Notes under the pieces: model-generated | Told to the model about the DNA's origin: nothing | Databases searched by the model: none | What the model saw: the letters and a program-made list of their open reading frames with translations, nothing else | Part shown: positions 15,822 to 24,738 of the stretch, piece after piece | Position numbering within the stretch: position 1 is the first letter of the stretch | How the letters are laid out: each line of letters starts with the position of its first letter | Program-made: the position numbers and the translations under genes | Assembly (NCBI RefSeq): GCF_018130765.1 | Contig: NZ_JAFCJZ010000008.1 | Span: forward strand, 124,001-188,000 | Direction of reading: 5' to 3' | DNA: 64,000 bases | Source: Bradyrhizobium iriomotense | GTDB lineage: Bacteria > Pseudomonadota > Alphaproteobacteria > Rhizobiales > Xanthobacteraceae

Positions 15822-17209
15822 GGGAGCTTCGGCCGGCGATGCGAAAAGCCCAGTTCGTTTTCGATGATACGGCCGAAGGCAAACAAGCGGGATTCGCATC
15901 CCGGTGGCGCGATGATCTGGATACCGAACGGCAGCTCGTTCTCCCCTCGCCGCGCCGGCAAGGTCAGCACCGGGAAACCGACCAGCGACACGATGAAGGT
16001 GACGGCGAGATAGTCGATCGGCGTCTCCAGCGCCGCGCCGTCGATTGCGGTGACGTCAGCGATCTCATTCGGCCAAGGCAAGACCGACGCGGCGGGCGCG
16101 ACCAGGAAATCGGCACGGCTGAACAGTTCGCGAAAGCTGCGATAGATGGCGGTGCTGCGCCGTTCGGCGTTGAGATAATCCTCGGCGGAGAGCTTTGCGC
16201 CCGCCTCGATATTCCAGATCACGGTGGGCATGAGTTCGTCTCGGCGCATCCTCAGCAGTTCGCCGTAAGCGTTGGCGATGTGTGCGGCACGCAGCGTGCG
16301 GAAACTTTCGATGGCGCCGCCGCAATCAGGCGAGGACGACACCAGATCGGCAACACCACCCAAAGCCTCGCAGGCCGCAGCGAAGCGCGCACGGACATCG
16401 CGCGCAACTGGCGCAACGCCGAAGTCGGGCGTGACGGCGATGCGGGGCCGTCCGGCGAGCGGTCGCTGATCGTCGGCGACGCCAGCCGAGACCGGATCAT
16501 TTGCGTCGCCCCCAGCACCTACCGACAACACGAGTTCGAGGTCCTCGACTCCGCGCGCGAGGAAACCGTGCGTCGCCAGCATGTCCCAGCCGAGCGGACG
16601 GCGCGGCGATGCAATGCGGCCTGGTGTCGGCCGGATCGAGGCGACGTCGCAGAAGCTGGCGGGCGTGCGCACCGAGCCGCCGAAATCGGTGCCGTGGGCC
16701 AGCGGCACCATGCCGGCCGCGACCGCGACGGCAGAGCCGCCGGAGGATCCGCCGGAGGTGAGCGCGGGATCAAACGGATTGCGTGTCGGGCCGCACAATC
16801 TGTTGGTGCAGACCGCACCGAAGCCGAACTCCGGCGTGTTGGTCTTGCCGAGAATGATTGCGCCGGCGCGCCGCAGCAGCGCCACGACGAGATCATCCTC
16901 GGCGGGGACGTGATCACGGAACAGCACCGAGCCGTAAGTCGTCGCAAGTCCCGCAGTGTCGGTGAGGTCCTTGATCGCGATCGGCACGCCATGCAGCGGG
17001 CCGATCGGCGCAGAGGCCGCATCGCAGATCTGCGCGGCATGGCGGGCGCCGTCCGCATCGACCGTCACGAATGCCGCCAATCGGCTATCGAGGCTCGCAA
17101 TCCGCGCCAGATGCGCTTCGACGGCCTCGCACGAGGACACTTCGCCCCTCGCAATGGCGCGCGCAAGCCCCATAGCCGTGAGGTCGCATATCGATCGATC
17201 CGATGTCAT
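15818..17209 (-). CDS. amidase (amidase signature family)
   Basis: A 463-residue amidase-signature hydrolase. The Ser-cisSer-Lys triad is visible: lysine in GVPIAIKDLTDTAG, the nucleophile region TSGGSSGGSAVAVAAG, and the bridging serine in GTDFGGSVRTPASF. The ATG at 17209 gives a start typical for the family; a longer open frame upstream is not conserved-looking. It is convergent with the gntR-racemase pair and divergent from the polyamine-type ABC operon. It may cleave the carbamoyl or amide product of the hydantoinase, but this is inference from context. Confidence 0.9.
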   Translation of the reverse strand: MTSDRSICDLTAMGLARAIARGEVSSCEAVEAHLARIASLDSRLAAFVTVDADGARHAAQICDAASAPIGPLHGVPIAIKDLTDTAGLATTYGSVLFRDHVPAEDDLVVALLRRAGAIILGKTNTPEFGFGAVCTNRLCGPTRNPFDPALTSGGSSGGSAVAVAAGMVPLAHGTDFGGSVRTPASFCDVASIRPTPGRIASPRRPLGWDMLATHGFLARGVEDLELVLSVGAGGDANDPVSAGVADDQRPLAGRPRIAVTPDFGVAPVARDVRARFAAACEALGGVADLVSSSPDCGGAIESFRTLRAAHIANAYGELLRMRRDELMPTVIWNIEAGAKLSAEDYLNAERRSTAIYRSFRELFSRADFLVAPAASVLPWPNEIADVTAIDGAALETPIDYLAVTFIVSLVGFPVLTLPARRGENELPFGIQIIAPPGCESRLFAFGRIIENELGFSHRRPKLP

Positions 17210-17297
17210 GGGGTCACCATGCCAAAACGCTCGCCGAAAAGCGACAGGCGCGGGCACGAGACTTGCTTTCTCCTCGGGGGTAACGGGAGGCAATACC

Positions 17298-18392
17298 ATG
17301 GCTGATGCGCCAAGCGGACGATCGCTCGTCGTCGACGCGGTCACCCACCGGTATCCAAGTGGCGCGCTTGCGGTCGAGAACATCAATCTCGACATCAAGG
17401 GCGGCGAGATCATCGCCCTGCTCGGCCCGTCCGGCTGCGGCAAGACAACGCTCTTGCGCATCATCGCCGGCTTCATCGCGCAGACGCAAGGGAGGATCAT
17501 CATCGGCGACGACATCGTCGATGCGCTGCCGCCGAACAAGCGCGCGGTCGGCATCGTGTTCCAGAACTACGCGCTGTTTCCGCACCTGTCGATCAGCGAG
17601 AACGTCGCCTATGGCCTCGCCGCCCGCGGCATCGACAAGGCCGCGCGCCAGCGCGAGGTGCAGCGCCTGTTGGAGCTGGTGCAGCTCCCGACCATGGCCG
17701 AACGGCTGCCGCGGCAGCTCTCCGGCGGCCAGCAGCAGCGCGTCGCGCTCGCCCGCGCGCTCGCGATCAAGCCGTCGATCCTGCTGCTCGACGAGCCCTT
17801 CGCCGCGCTCGACAAGAATTTGCGGCTGGACATGCAGATCGAGGTCAAGCGGCTGCAACGCGTCTCCGGCATCACCACGCTGATCGTGACGCACGACCAA
17901 GAAGAAGCGCTGTCGATGGCCGATCGTGTCGCCGTGCTGAGCCATGGCAAGCTCGAGCAGTTCGGCTCGCCGTCGGACGTCTACGACCGCCCGCAGACGC
18001 TGTTCGTCAACACCTTCGTCGGCTCCACCAACCGCATGCCCGGTGTCGTGGTCTCGGCGGACCGCACGGCTGCAAAGGTGCGGCTCGATGCCGGCGCGGA
18101 GATCATCGCACGTCCCGCGGGCGGCGCCCTCAGCGAAGGCGGCCGCGTCACCGTCTGCATCCGGCCCGAGCATCTGCAATTCGTCGGCGACGAGACCGGC
18201 TTTGCCGGCGTGGTCGGCATGTCGCTGCCGCTGGGCGCCACCGTCGTGCACGAAGTCACCACCGCCGACGGCTCCGGCGTAAAAGTCTCGCAGGCGCGCA
18301 TCGGCGAGACGCGCGCGCTGGAGAACGGCGCTGCGGTGCGTCTCGCGCCGCTCGCCCCGTCGCTCGCCAACGCCTTTCCCGCAACGCTTTAG
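17298..18392 (+). CDS. ABC transporter ATP-binding protein (spermidine/putrescine PotA type)
   Basis: A 364-residue ATPase: Walker A GPSGCGKTTLL, Q-loop VFQNYALFPHLS, signature LSGGQQQRVALARAL, Walker B ILLLDEPFAALD, switch VTHDQEEAL, and a C-terminal TOBE domain (VCIRPEHLQFVG). The ATG at 17298 has GGGAGG 8-13 bases upstream. It heads a four-gene importer with a binding protein and two permeases. PotA-type systems carry polyamines, but many carry other cationic or amide compounds. Confidence 0.93.
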   Translation: MADAPSGRSLVVDAVTHRYPSGALAVENINLDIKGGEIIALLGPSGCGKTTLLRIIAGFIAQTQGRIIIGDDIVDALPPNKRAVGIVFQNYALFPHLSISENVAYGLAARGIDKAARQREVQRLLELVQLPTMAERLPRQLSGGQQQRVALARALAIKPSILLLDEPFAALDKNLRLDMQIEVKRLQRVSGITTLIVTHDQEEALSMADRVAVLSHGKLEQFGSPSDVYDRPQTLFVNTFVGSTNRMPGVVVSADRTAAKVRLDAGAEIIARPAGGALSEGGRVTVCIRPEHLQFVGDETGFAGVVGMSLPLGATVVHEVTTADGSGVKVSQARIGETRALENGAAVRLAPLAPSLANAFPATL

Positions 18393-18422
18393 ATCCAGTT
18401 TTTGTCCAGAGGGGAGTTCGAC

Positions 18423-19469
18423 ATGATCATGAACCGCAGAAGCCTGCTGACCACCGCGCTCACACTCGGCGCCATGAAGGCGTTTCCAGGCCTGAGCTAC
18501 GCCCAGGCTCGCCCGCTGGTGTTTGCGACCTTCACCGGAAGCTGGGAGGAAGCGCACAAGGCCGTGCTGGTGCCGGCGTTCCGGAAAGCCAATGCGGATG
18601 CCGCGATAGTGCTCGACCCCATGCTGTCGGTCGACCAGATCGCCAAGGTCAACGCCGCCAAGGCCAATCCGCCGATCGACGTCATGCTGCACGATCCCGG
18701 CCCCGCCCTCGTCGCGGTCGGCCAGGATCTGGTCGAGCCCTATCCGGTCGAGAAGAGCGCCTACTACAAGGACCTGATCGCCGAGGCGCAGGAGCCGATG
18801 GGCCCTGCTCCGTTCTTCCAGGTCGTCGGCCTCACCTACAATCCCGAAGCCGTCAAGACGCCGCCGACCTCCTGGGCCGATCTCTGGAAGCCGGAGTTCA
18901 AGGGCCGCGTCGGCATCACCAATCTCAACTCGACCCTCGGCACCGGCTGGCTGGTCGAGATCGCCAAGATGCGCGGCGGCTCGGAAGTCAATGTCGATCC
19001 CGGCTTCAAGGCGCTTGAGGAGCTCAAGCCGAACCTCGCGGCCGTCGCCGCCAATCCCGGCGCGCTCGCCACCCTGTTCCAGCAGGGCCAGATCGACATC
19101 TCGCCCGGCAATTTCAACGCCATCCAGATCCTGAAAGCGCGCGGCGTGCCGGTCGAGTTCGTGGCGCCGAAGGAAGGCGCCATCGCCTTCAAGACCACGA
19201 TCCACATCGTCAAGAACTCGCCGAACCGCGAGCTCGCCTTCAAGCTGATCGAGGCGGCGCTGACGCCGGAGGTGCAGACCACGTTGATGAACCCGCCCTA
19301 TCTGATCGTGCCGACCAATTCCAAGGTGACGATGGGCGGCGAGATCGCGCGCGTACTGGCCAAGGACACCGCCGAACTGAAGAAGAAGTTCGTGTTCCAG
19401 GACTGGAAGAAGATCAACGAGCAGCGCTCGGCCTGGATCGAGCGCTTCAACCGCGAGATCAAGATCTAA
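18423..19469 (+). CDS. ABC transporter substrate-binding protein (polyamine/iron type)
   Basis: A 348-residue periplasmic binding protein with a twin-arginine-like signal (MNRRSLLTTALTLGAMKAF, cleavage near SYAQA). The mature part opens PLVFATFTGSWEEAHKAV and contains PPTSWADLWKPEFKGRVG, the usual signature of the PotD/Fbp-like cluster. The ATG at 18423 has GAGGGGAG 7-14 bases upstream. It follows the ATPase gene by 30 bases; a 245-base intergenic repeat separates it from the permease genes. Confidence 0.92.
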   Translation: MIMNRRSLLTTALTLGAMKAFPGLSYAQARPLVFATFTGSWEEAHKAVLVPAFRKANADAAIVLDPMLSVDQIAKVNAAKANPPIDVMLHDPGPALVAVGQDLVEPYPVEKSAYYKDLIAEAQEPMGPAPFFQVVGLTYNPEAVKTPPTSWADLWKPEFKGRVGITNLNSTLGTGWLVEIAKMRGGSEVNVDPGFKALEELKPNLAAVAANPGALATLFQQGQIDISPGNFNAIQILKARGVPVEFVAPKEGAIAFKTTIHIVKNSPNRELAFKLIEAALTPEVQTTLMNPPYLIVPTNSKVTMGGEIARVLAKDTAELKKKFVFQDWKKINEQRSAWIERFNREIKI

Positions 19470-19504
19470 AATGGAAAGGCAGCAGGTTGAAGCGCAAGAG
19501 CAGC

Positions 19505-19660
19505 AACGGGCTCGCTCCGCCTCTCCCGCTTGCGGGAGAGGCCGGCACGCTCGCAGAGCGTGGCGGGTGAGGGTTCCTTCCTCTTGGGGATTGTCCCGTT
19601 GCGGAGACACCCTCTCCCCAACCCTCTCCCGCAAGCGGGAGAGGGAGCGCACCTCCGTCG
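19505..19660. repeat. intergenic palindromic repeat element inside the ABC operon
   Basis: Two perfect 10-bp-stem palindromes, CCTCTCCCGC-TT-GCGGGAGAGG (19520-19541) and its AA-centred counterpart (19623-19644), flank about 80 bases. The outer arms (GCTCCGC / GGAGCGC) also pair, making a large nested structure. Such elements are frequent between genes in Bradyrhizobium and relatives. It fills most of the gap between the binding protein and the first permease; nothing else is seen there. Confidence 0.75.
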
Positions 19661-19714
19661 TCGCCTCGATCAAGCCTAATCCCATCATGCTCTAGGACCT
19701 CGAAGGCACAAGTC

Positions 19715-20578
19715 ATGGGCGCAGCACCGGCATCACGGGACGTGACGTCCTACGGAATGGGATTGGCAGCGCCGCTGGCGCTGTTCTTCCTGCTCTTCTT
19801 CGTCGCGCCGCTGCTGCAACTGCTCTGGCTCTCGCTGCACAACGACACGGCCGGGCTCCAATGGGGGCTCGGCCAGTACCTGCACTTCCTCACCGATCCC
19901 TTCAGCCTCGGCGTGCTCGGCTCGACATTGCTGCTTGGCGCCGAGGTGACCGCCGTCTGTCTCGTGCTCGGCTTTCCAATCGCCTGGCTGTATCAGCGGG
20001 TCGGGCCTAAGCTTCAGACCATCATCATCCTGATCGTGCTGCTGCCGCTTCTGACCAGCGTCGTGGTGCGCACCTTCGCCTGGATCGTTATCCTCGGACG
20101 CCAGGGCATCATCAACGCGACGCTGCAATCGCTCGGCATCATCGATACGCCGCTCAAACTGCTCTACACCCAGTTCGGCGTGGTGATCGCGCTGGCGCAG
20201 GTGCAGATGCCGCTGATGACATTGCCGCTGATCACCGCGCTCGGCCGCATCGATCCCAATCTCGACGATGCCTCCTGCTCGCTCGGCGCCGGAAGCTGGC
20301 GCACCTTCTTCCGCATCGTGCTGCCGCTGTCGCTGCCTGGCATCATCGCCGGCTGCACGCTGACCTATGCCGCCGCGATCACCGCCTTCATCACCCAGTC
20401 GCTGGTCGGCGGCGGACAGATGCTGTTCATGCCGATGTATCTCTACCAGCAGGCCTCGACGCTGCAGAACTGGCCGTTTGCGGCCGCGATCTCGATCATC
20501 TTCCTGCTCGCCGTGCTCGCGGTCGTCTCGGTCTTCACCACGCTCGGCCGCATGTCGCGCGGCTATGGAGGCGCATGA
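19715..20578 (+). CDS. ABC transporter permease (PotB type)
   Basis: A 287-residue inner-membrane permease with about six hydrophobic segments, the first being LAAPLALFFLLFFVAPLLQL. The ATPase-contact loop is CSLGAGSWRTFFRIVLPLSL. The ATG at 19715 is the likely start, since the upstream gap is taken by a palindromic repeat. Its last four bases overlap the start of the second permease (ATGA), so the two are translationally coupled. Confidence 0.93.
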   Translation: MGAAPASRDVTSYGMGLAAPLALFFLLFFVAPLLQLLWLSLHNDTAGLQWGLGQYLHFLTDPFSLGVLGSTLLLGAEVTAVCLVLGFPIAWLYQRVGPKLQTIIILIVLLPLLTSVVVRTFAWIVILGRQGIINATLQSLGIIDTPLKLLYTQFGVVIALAQVQMPLMTLPLITALGRIDPNLDDASCSLGAGSWRTFFRIVLPLSLPGIIAGCTLTYAAAITAFITQSLVGGGQMLFMPMYLYQQASTLQNWPFAAAISIIFLLAVLAVVSVFTTLGRMSRGYGGA

Positions 20579-21393
20579 TGAGCGGCCGCAAGCGCACTCT
20601 TGAAGCCATCAGCTTCGAGCTCGTCATGACCGTGATCGCCGTGATCGCGCTTGTCATCATCATCGCGCCTTCGCTGGTGGTTCTGATCGTCTCCTTCACC
20701 AGCGGCTTCTCGCTGCGCTTCCCGCCGCCCGGCTATTCGCTGCGCTGGTACGCCGAGCTGTGGAATGCCTGGCAGCTGCATTTCGCGGCCAAGAACAGCC
20801 TGATCGTGGCGCTGTGGGCAACTGGCCTGTCCGTCGCCCTCGGCGTCGCCGCGGCGCTCGCGATCTCGCGGTCGCAGGCCTTGTCGGCACGGCTGCTCGA
20901 TTCCCTCTTCATGTCGCCGCTGGTGCTGCCGGCGCTGGCCTTTGGTCTTGCCGCGCTGATGCTGTTCTCGCTGGTGGGCCTGCCGGTGTCACCGCTGACG
21001 CTGGTGATCGGCCACACCGTGGTCTGCGTGCCCTATGTCGTGCGCAACACGGTCGCGGCACTCGCCCAGCTCGAGCCGACCCTGCTCGAAAGCTCGGCCG
21101 TGCTGGGCGCGAGCCGCCTCTACACCTTCCGCAGGATCGTGCTGCCGCTGATCCGGCCCGGCATCATCGCGGGCGCCTTCATCGCCTTCATGTCGTCCTT
21201 CGACAACGTGCCGGTGTCGCTGTTCCTGCGCGACGCCGCGACCGACATGCTGCCGATCCGGATGTGGCAGGACCTCGAAGGCAAGCTGGATGTCACCATC
21301 GCGGCCCTGTCAGGCGTGCTGATCATTGCCACCGTCGCGCTGGTCGCGGTCATGGAGCGTGTCACCGGCCTGTCGCGGCGGTTGACGAACTAA
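20575..21393 (+). CDS. ABC transporter permease (PotC type)
   Basis: A 272-residue permease with six predicted membrane segments and the contact loop AVLGASRLYTFRRIVLPLIR. It overlaps the previous permease by four bases; a second ATG directly follows the first, so the true start may be 20578. It ends the polyamine-type ABC operon, and a second palindromic repeat follows. Confidence 0.92.
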   Translation: MMSGRKRTLEAISFELVMTVIAVIALVIIIAPSLVVLIVSFTSGFSLRFPPPGYSLRWYAELWNAWQLHFAAKNSLIVALWATGLSVALGVAAALAISRSQALSARLLDSLFMSPLVLPALAFGLAALMLFSLVGLPVSPLTLVIGHTVVCVPYVVRNTVAALAQLEPTLLESSAVLGASRLYTFRRIVLPLIRPGIIAGAFIAFMSSFDNVPVSLFLRDAATDMLPIRMWQDLEGKLDVTIAALSGVLIIATVALVAVMERVTGLSRRLTN

Positions 21394-21427
21394 GATGAGC
21401 CCCGCCTATCTCCCCAGTGGAAGTGCG

Positions 21428-21572
21428 TTCCCTCCCCCTTGCGGGGGAGGGTTAGGGAGAGGGGTGGCTCTGCAAAAGGTGCCGATTGATACATTGCGTG
21501 TGGGTACGCAACCGAAAGAGTCCCCGTGTGGCACCCCCCTCCCTGCCCCTCCCCCGCAAGGGGGGAGGGAAC
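21428..21572. repeat. intergenic palindromic repeat element after the ABC operon
   Basis: CCTCCCCCTTGCGGGGGAGG (21431-21450) is mirrored by a CCTCCCCCGCAAGGGGGGAGG-like arm near 21548-21568. It has the same architecture as the element at 19505-19660 with different stem bases. It lies between the convergent permease and hydroxyisourate hydrolase genes and could end transcription from both sides. The remainder of the 231-base gap shows nothing else. Confidence 0.7.
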
Positions 21573-21624
21573 GGAGAGAGCAGCGCCAGCGGCCGAACTC
21601 GATTCGACTTGAAGCCATCGCGCT

Positions 21625-21960
21625 TCAGGCGCCGCGAAACAGCGAATAGCCCCAGCGCGTGAATTTCAGCGGCAGATGGAAATGCTCGTCAACGTTCTTG
21701 ATGCGGAAGCGGAACGGCGTCACGGTCAGGAAGCCGTCGTGCTCGCCAAAGAATTCGCCGAGATGAAACAGCACCTCGTACTCGCCCGCCGTCACACCGG
21801 CGCCTTGCGCAACGGAATGATCGAGCACGCCGTTGGCGCCGAGCCGTCCGTCGGCGATGCGCTGGGAATCCGGATCGATCCGCCAGATTTCGACGCGCAG
21901 CCCCTGCGCCGGACGCCCGCTCGCCACATCGACCGCGTGAATGGAAACGCCGCCTGCCAC
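21625..21960 (-). CDS. uraH: 5-hydroxyisourate hydrolase (transthyretin-like)
   Basis: A 111-residue transthyretin-like protein that hydrolyses 5-hydroxyisourate, the product of urate oxidation. The N-terminal VSIHAVDVASGRPAQGL holds the first active-site histidine, and HFHLPLKFTRWGYSLFRGA holds the C-terminal one. The usual terminal Tyr-Arg-Gly-Ser is changed to Phe-Arg-Gly-Ala. The GTG at 21960 was chosen because GGGAGG lies 6-11 bases upstream. No urate oxidase or OHCU decarboxylase gene is seen nearby. It is divergent from an MFS-amidase pair, separated by 26 bases. Confidence 0.85.
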   Translation of the reverse strand: MAGGVSIHAVDVASGRPAQGLRVEIWRIDPDSQRIADGRLGANGVLDHSVAQGAGVTAGEYEVLFHLGEFFGEHDGFLTVTPFRFRIKNVDEHFHLPLKFTRWGYSLFRGA

Positions 21961-21986
21961 AATGTTCCTCCCGTGAACACACCGCC

Positions 21987-23183
21987 ATGGTAGACGGAAA
22001 CACGGCCGTTCGGCCAGCACCCGCGTTGCTGCCGGCCCTGGGGGCGATGACCGCGCTTCAGGCCCTCGTCGCGCTGGCCTTGTTCGCGCCCGGCGTGGTC
22101 GCGCCGCGCGCCCATATCGAGGTCTGGCAGCTCTCGATGTTTTCCTGCGCGGTGTTCGCGGTCGGCATTCCCGCCTCGTTCTGGGGCGGCGGCCTCATCG
22201 CGCGGGTCGGCTCGCTGCGGATCGCAAGCCTCTGCGCGGCGGCCATCGTCGTCGGTATGGTACTGGCTTCGCTCGGATCAAGCGCCGCTCTGCTCGCCGC
22301 AGGCCTCTGCCTCGGCCTTGCCATGGGGCCCGAGACGCCGGCGAGCGCGGCGCTGCTGGCGCGGCTCGTCACCGCCGAGCGCCGCGCCTTCGTGTTCTCG
22401 GTGCGCCAGACCGGCAACCAGATCGGCGCGGTCTGCGGCTCGCTGGCCCTGCCCGCGATCGCCATCGCGTTCGGGCCGGCCTGGTGCTATGCGGCCGTTG
22501 CTGCCCTGGCGCTGCTGGCGATCGCGCTGTTCGAGCGACTGCGGCCGGCCTACGCCGGCAAGCTCGTGCCGCCCCCAAAACTCGATCTCCGCGCGCGGCT
22601 GGCGCTGGTGACGGCGGACCGGCGCATCGCGATGCTGGCGCTGGCCTCGATGCCATTCAGCGCGATGCAGGTGTCGCTCAATACGGTGTTCGTCACGCTC
22701 GGCACCCGCGAGCTCGGCCTCAGCCATATCGAGGCCGGCATGGCGCTCGCCTGCGCGCAAGCCGGCGGCCTCATCGGCCGGCTCGGCTGGGGCTACGTCG
22801 CCATGCGCCTCGACGCTTCTCGCGCGGTGCTCGTCGTCATCGGCCTCGGCATGGCCTTCTGCGCCGCGCTGCTCGGCCTCGATGGCGGATCGCTCAGCCG
22901 CACCTGGCAGTTCACAGTTGCGGCGTTGTTTGGCCTGACGGCGTCGGGATGGAACGGCGTCTTCATCGCCGAGATCGCCCGCCTCGCCCCGCAGGACCGG
23001 ATCGGCGAGACCACCGGCGCGGTGCTGACCGCGTCCTATGCCGGCCTCTTGGCGGCGCCGGCCGTGGTGTCGATCCTGGACGGCGTGGCCGGGCTCGGCG
23101 CGGCGTTCTTCGCCTTGGCGTGCCTCGCCCTCTGCGGCACAGTGGCGCTGATCTGGGGAGGCCATGACAAAGCCAGCACATAG
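21987..23183 (+). CDS. MFS transporter
   Basis: A 398-residue major facilitator superfamily carrier with about twelve hydrophobic segments. The typical first-loop region appears as FWGGGLIARVGSLRIASL, and the second half contains GLIGRLGWGYVAMRLDASR, a duplicated form of the same loop. The substrate is not evident. Its 3' end overlaps the downstream amidase gene by 20 bases, suggesting uptake and hydrolysis of the same amide compound. Confidence 0.88.
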   Translation: MVDGNTAVRPAPALLPALGAMTALQALVALALFAPGVVAPRAHIEVWQLSMFSCAVFAVGIPASFWGGGLIARVGSLRIASLCAAAIVVGMVLASLGSSAALLAAGLCLGLAMGPETPASAALLARLVTAERRAFVFSVRQTGNQIGAVCGSLALPAIAIAFGPAWCYAAVAALALLAIALFERLRPAYAGKLVPPPKLDLRARLALVTADRRIAMLALASMPFSAMQVSLNTVFVTLGTRELGLSHIEAGMALACAQAGGLIGRLGWGYVAMRLDASRAVLVVIGLGMAFCAALLGLDGGSLSRTWQFTVAALFGLTASGWNGVFIAEIARLAPQDRIGETTGAVLTASYAGLLAAPAVVSILDGVAGLGAAFFALACLALCGTVALIWGGHDKAST

Positions 23184-24528
23184 CGCCCGCGAGATCGCGG
23201 CCGACGTCGCGGCCGGACGGACGAGCGCCGTCGAAACCGCGAAGGCCGCGCTGGCGCGGATCGAAGCGGCCAAGGCCTTGAACGCGGTCGTCACGATCGA
23301 TCCCGAACGCACGCTCGCCGATGCCGCAGCGATCGACGATCGCCTGCGCGCCGGCGAGACCATGCCGCTCGCCGGCGTCCCCGTCATCGTCAAGGACAAC
23401 ATCTGGGTCGGCGGCTGGCGCGTGACGCAGGGCTCGCGCCTGTTTGCCGATTTCATCGCGCCACGCGATGCCATTGCGGTCGAGCGCCTGCGCAAGGCCG
23501 GTGCTGTCATCGTCGGCATCGGTGCGACGTCCGAGTTCGCCAGCAAGGGCGTCACCACATCTCAGCTGTTCGGGCCAACGCGCCATCCGCTCGATCCCGC
23601 GTTGACGCCCGGTGGCTCATCAGGCGGCCCGGCCGCCGCGGTTGCGGCCGGCCTCGTGCCGCTCGCGATCGGCACCGATGCGGGCGGCTCGAGCCGCAGG
23701 CCGCCGGCCCATGTCGGCGTCGCCGGTTTCAAGCCGTCCTATGGCGCGATCCCCTATGGACCCGGCTTCGCCGAACCGTTCTTCGGCCTCTCCGTGATCG
23801 CACCGATCGCAGCCGATGTCGCCGACATCGCGCTGGCCTTCGAGGCCATGGCCGGCGTCGATCTGCGCGATCCGGACTCGGCTGGCATCGCACGAGACGC
23901 CACAGATATCGCCAGCCTTCGTATCGCCTTCTCACCGCGGCTCGGGCTCGACGTCGCGGTCGATGACGTCGTTGCCAACGGGCTCGTTTCCGTCATCGCC
24001 CGTCTCTCCGCCACCGGCCTCAACATCACCCAGCGCGATCCCGTCTGGCCGGCCGGCGCGACCGAAGAGGCGATCATGCCGCTCCAGCATGCCGGTCTCG
24101 CTGCGCTCTATGGCGACGCCTTCCGCAAGGATCCGACTGTCTTCGATCCCGACATCGCGAGGCAAATCGAGCGAGGGCTGTCGTGGTCGGGCCCCGACGT
24201 TGCAGGCGCGCTGATCGCGAGCGCCGCGATCGCCAATGCCTTCGCGGCCTTCTTCAACGAGGTCGATCTGCTGCTCACGCCGACCGTCCCCTGTGTCGCC
24301 TGGCCGTACACCCAGCTCGGACCCGACACGATCGGTGGCCGCGCGGCGAGCCCGCGCGCGCACGCCGTGTTCACGCCGTTCGTCAATCACGCCCGCCTGC
24401 CGGCGATCTCGCTTCCCTGCGGGCGAGATGCAAACGGGCTTCCGTTCGGCCTCCAGATCATCGCCCGGCGCGGCCAGGACCGCACGCTGCTGCGTGCCGT
24501 ACGGCAGATCGAGGTGCAGTTGGCTTGA
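23164..24528 (+). CDS. amidase (amidase signature family)
   Basis: A 454-residue amidase-signature enzyme. The triad is visible as the lysine of VPVIVKDNIWVGG, TPGGSSGGPAAAVAAG and the serine of GTDAGGSSRRPPAH. The last segment departs from the usual GGSIRxPA consensus, so its pocket may differ from the amidase at 15818-17209. It starts inside the end of the MFS gene (20-base overlap) and is probably translated with it. A 9-bp stem-loop lies shortly downstream. Confidence 0.9.
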   Translation: MTKPAHSAREIAADVAAGRTSAVETAKAALARIEAAKALNAVVTIDPERTLADAAAIDDRLRAGETMPLAGVPVIVKDNIWVGGWRVTQGSRLFADFIAPRDAIAVERLRKAGAVIVGIGATSEFASKGVTTSQLFGPTRHPLDPALTPGGSSGGPAAAVAAGLVPLAIGTDAGGSSRRPPAHVGVAGFKPSYGAIPYGPGFAEPFFGLSVIAPIAADVADIALAFEAMAGVDLRDPDSAGIARDATDIASLRIAFSPRLGLDVAVDDVVANGLVSVIARLSATGLNITQRDPVWPAGATEEAIMPLQHAGLAALYGDAFRKDPTVFDPDIARQIERGLSWSGPDVAGALIASAAIANAFAAFFNEVDLLLTPTVPCVAWPYTQLGPDTIGGRAASPRAHAVFTPFVNHARLPAISLPCGRDANGLPFGLQIIARRGQDRTLLRAVRQIEVQLA

Positions 24529-24565
24529 TGGCAATCCATCCATAATCGGCGAGTTCGTCGCGCAC

Positions 24566-24596
24566 GATTCAAGCCCCCAGTTTGGAAGCTTGAATC
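24566..24596. terminator. stem-loop after the amidase gene
   Basis: GATTCAAGC (24566-24574) and GCTTGAATC (24588-24596) form a perfect 9-bp stem with a 13-base loop, 38 bases after the amidase stop. No T-run follows, so intrinsic termination is not certain. Confidence 0.35.
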
Positions 24597-24738
24597 ACAC
24601 GGGTCTGGCCAGACGCAACGCTTCCGGGCAGGCTCCGGTTGGACGCTTACGAGGTAGAAGCGGATATCAGCCGGCCGACAATCTACGCTGAAACCGTCGA
24701 AAATGACCCGAAGCAGACATTGTCGGGCGGCCCGTCGG

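Noticed and set aside
14969..19688. Very long open frames opposite or out of frame with amidase and ABC genes
   Set aside because: They have no family motifs, are rich in Arg/Asp/His as mirror frames of GC3-rich genes usually are, and overlap well-recognised genes completely.
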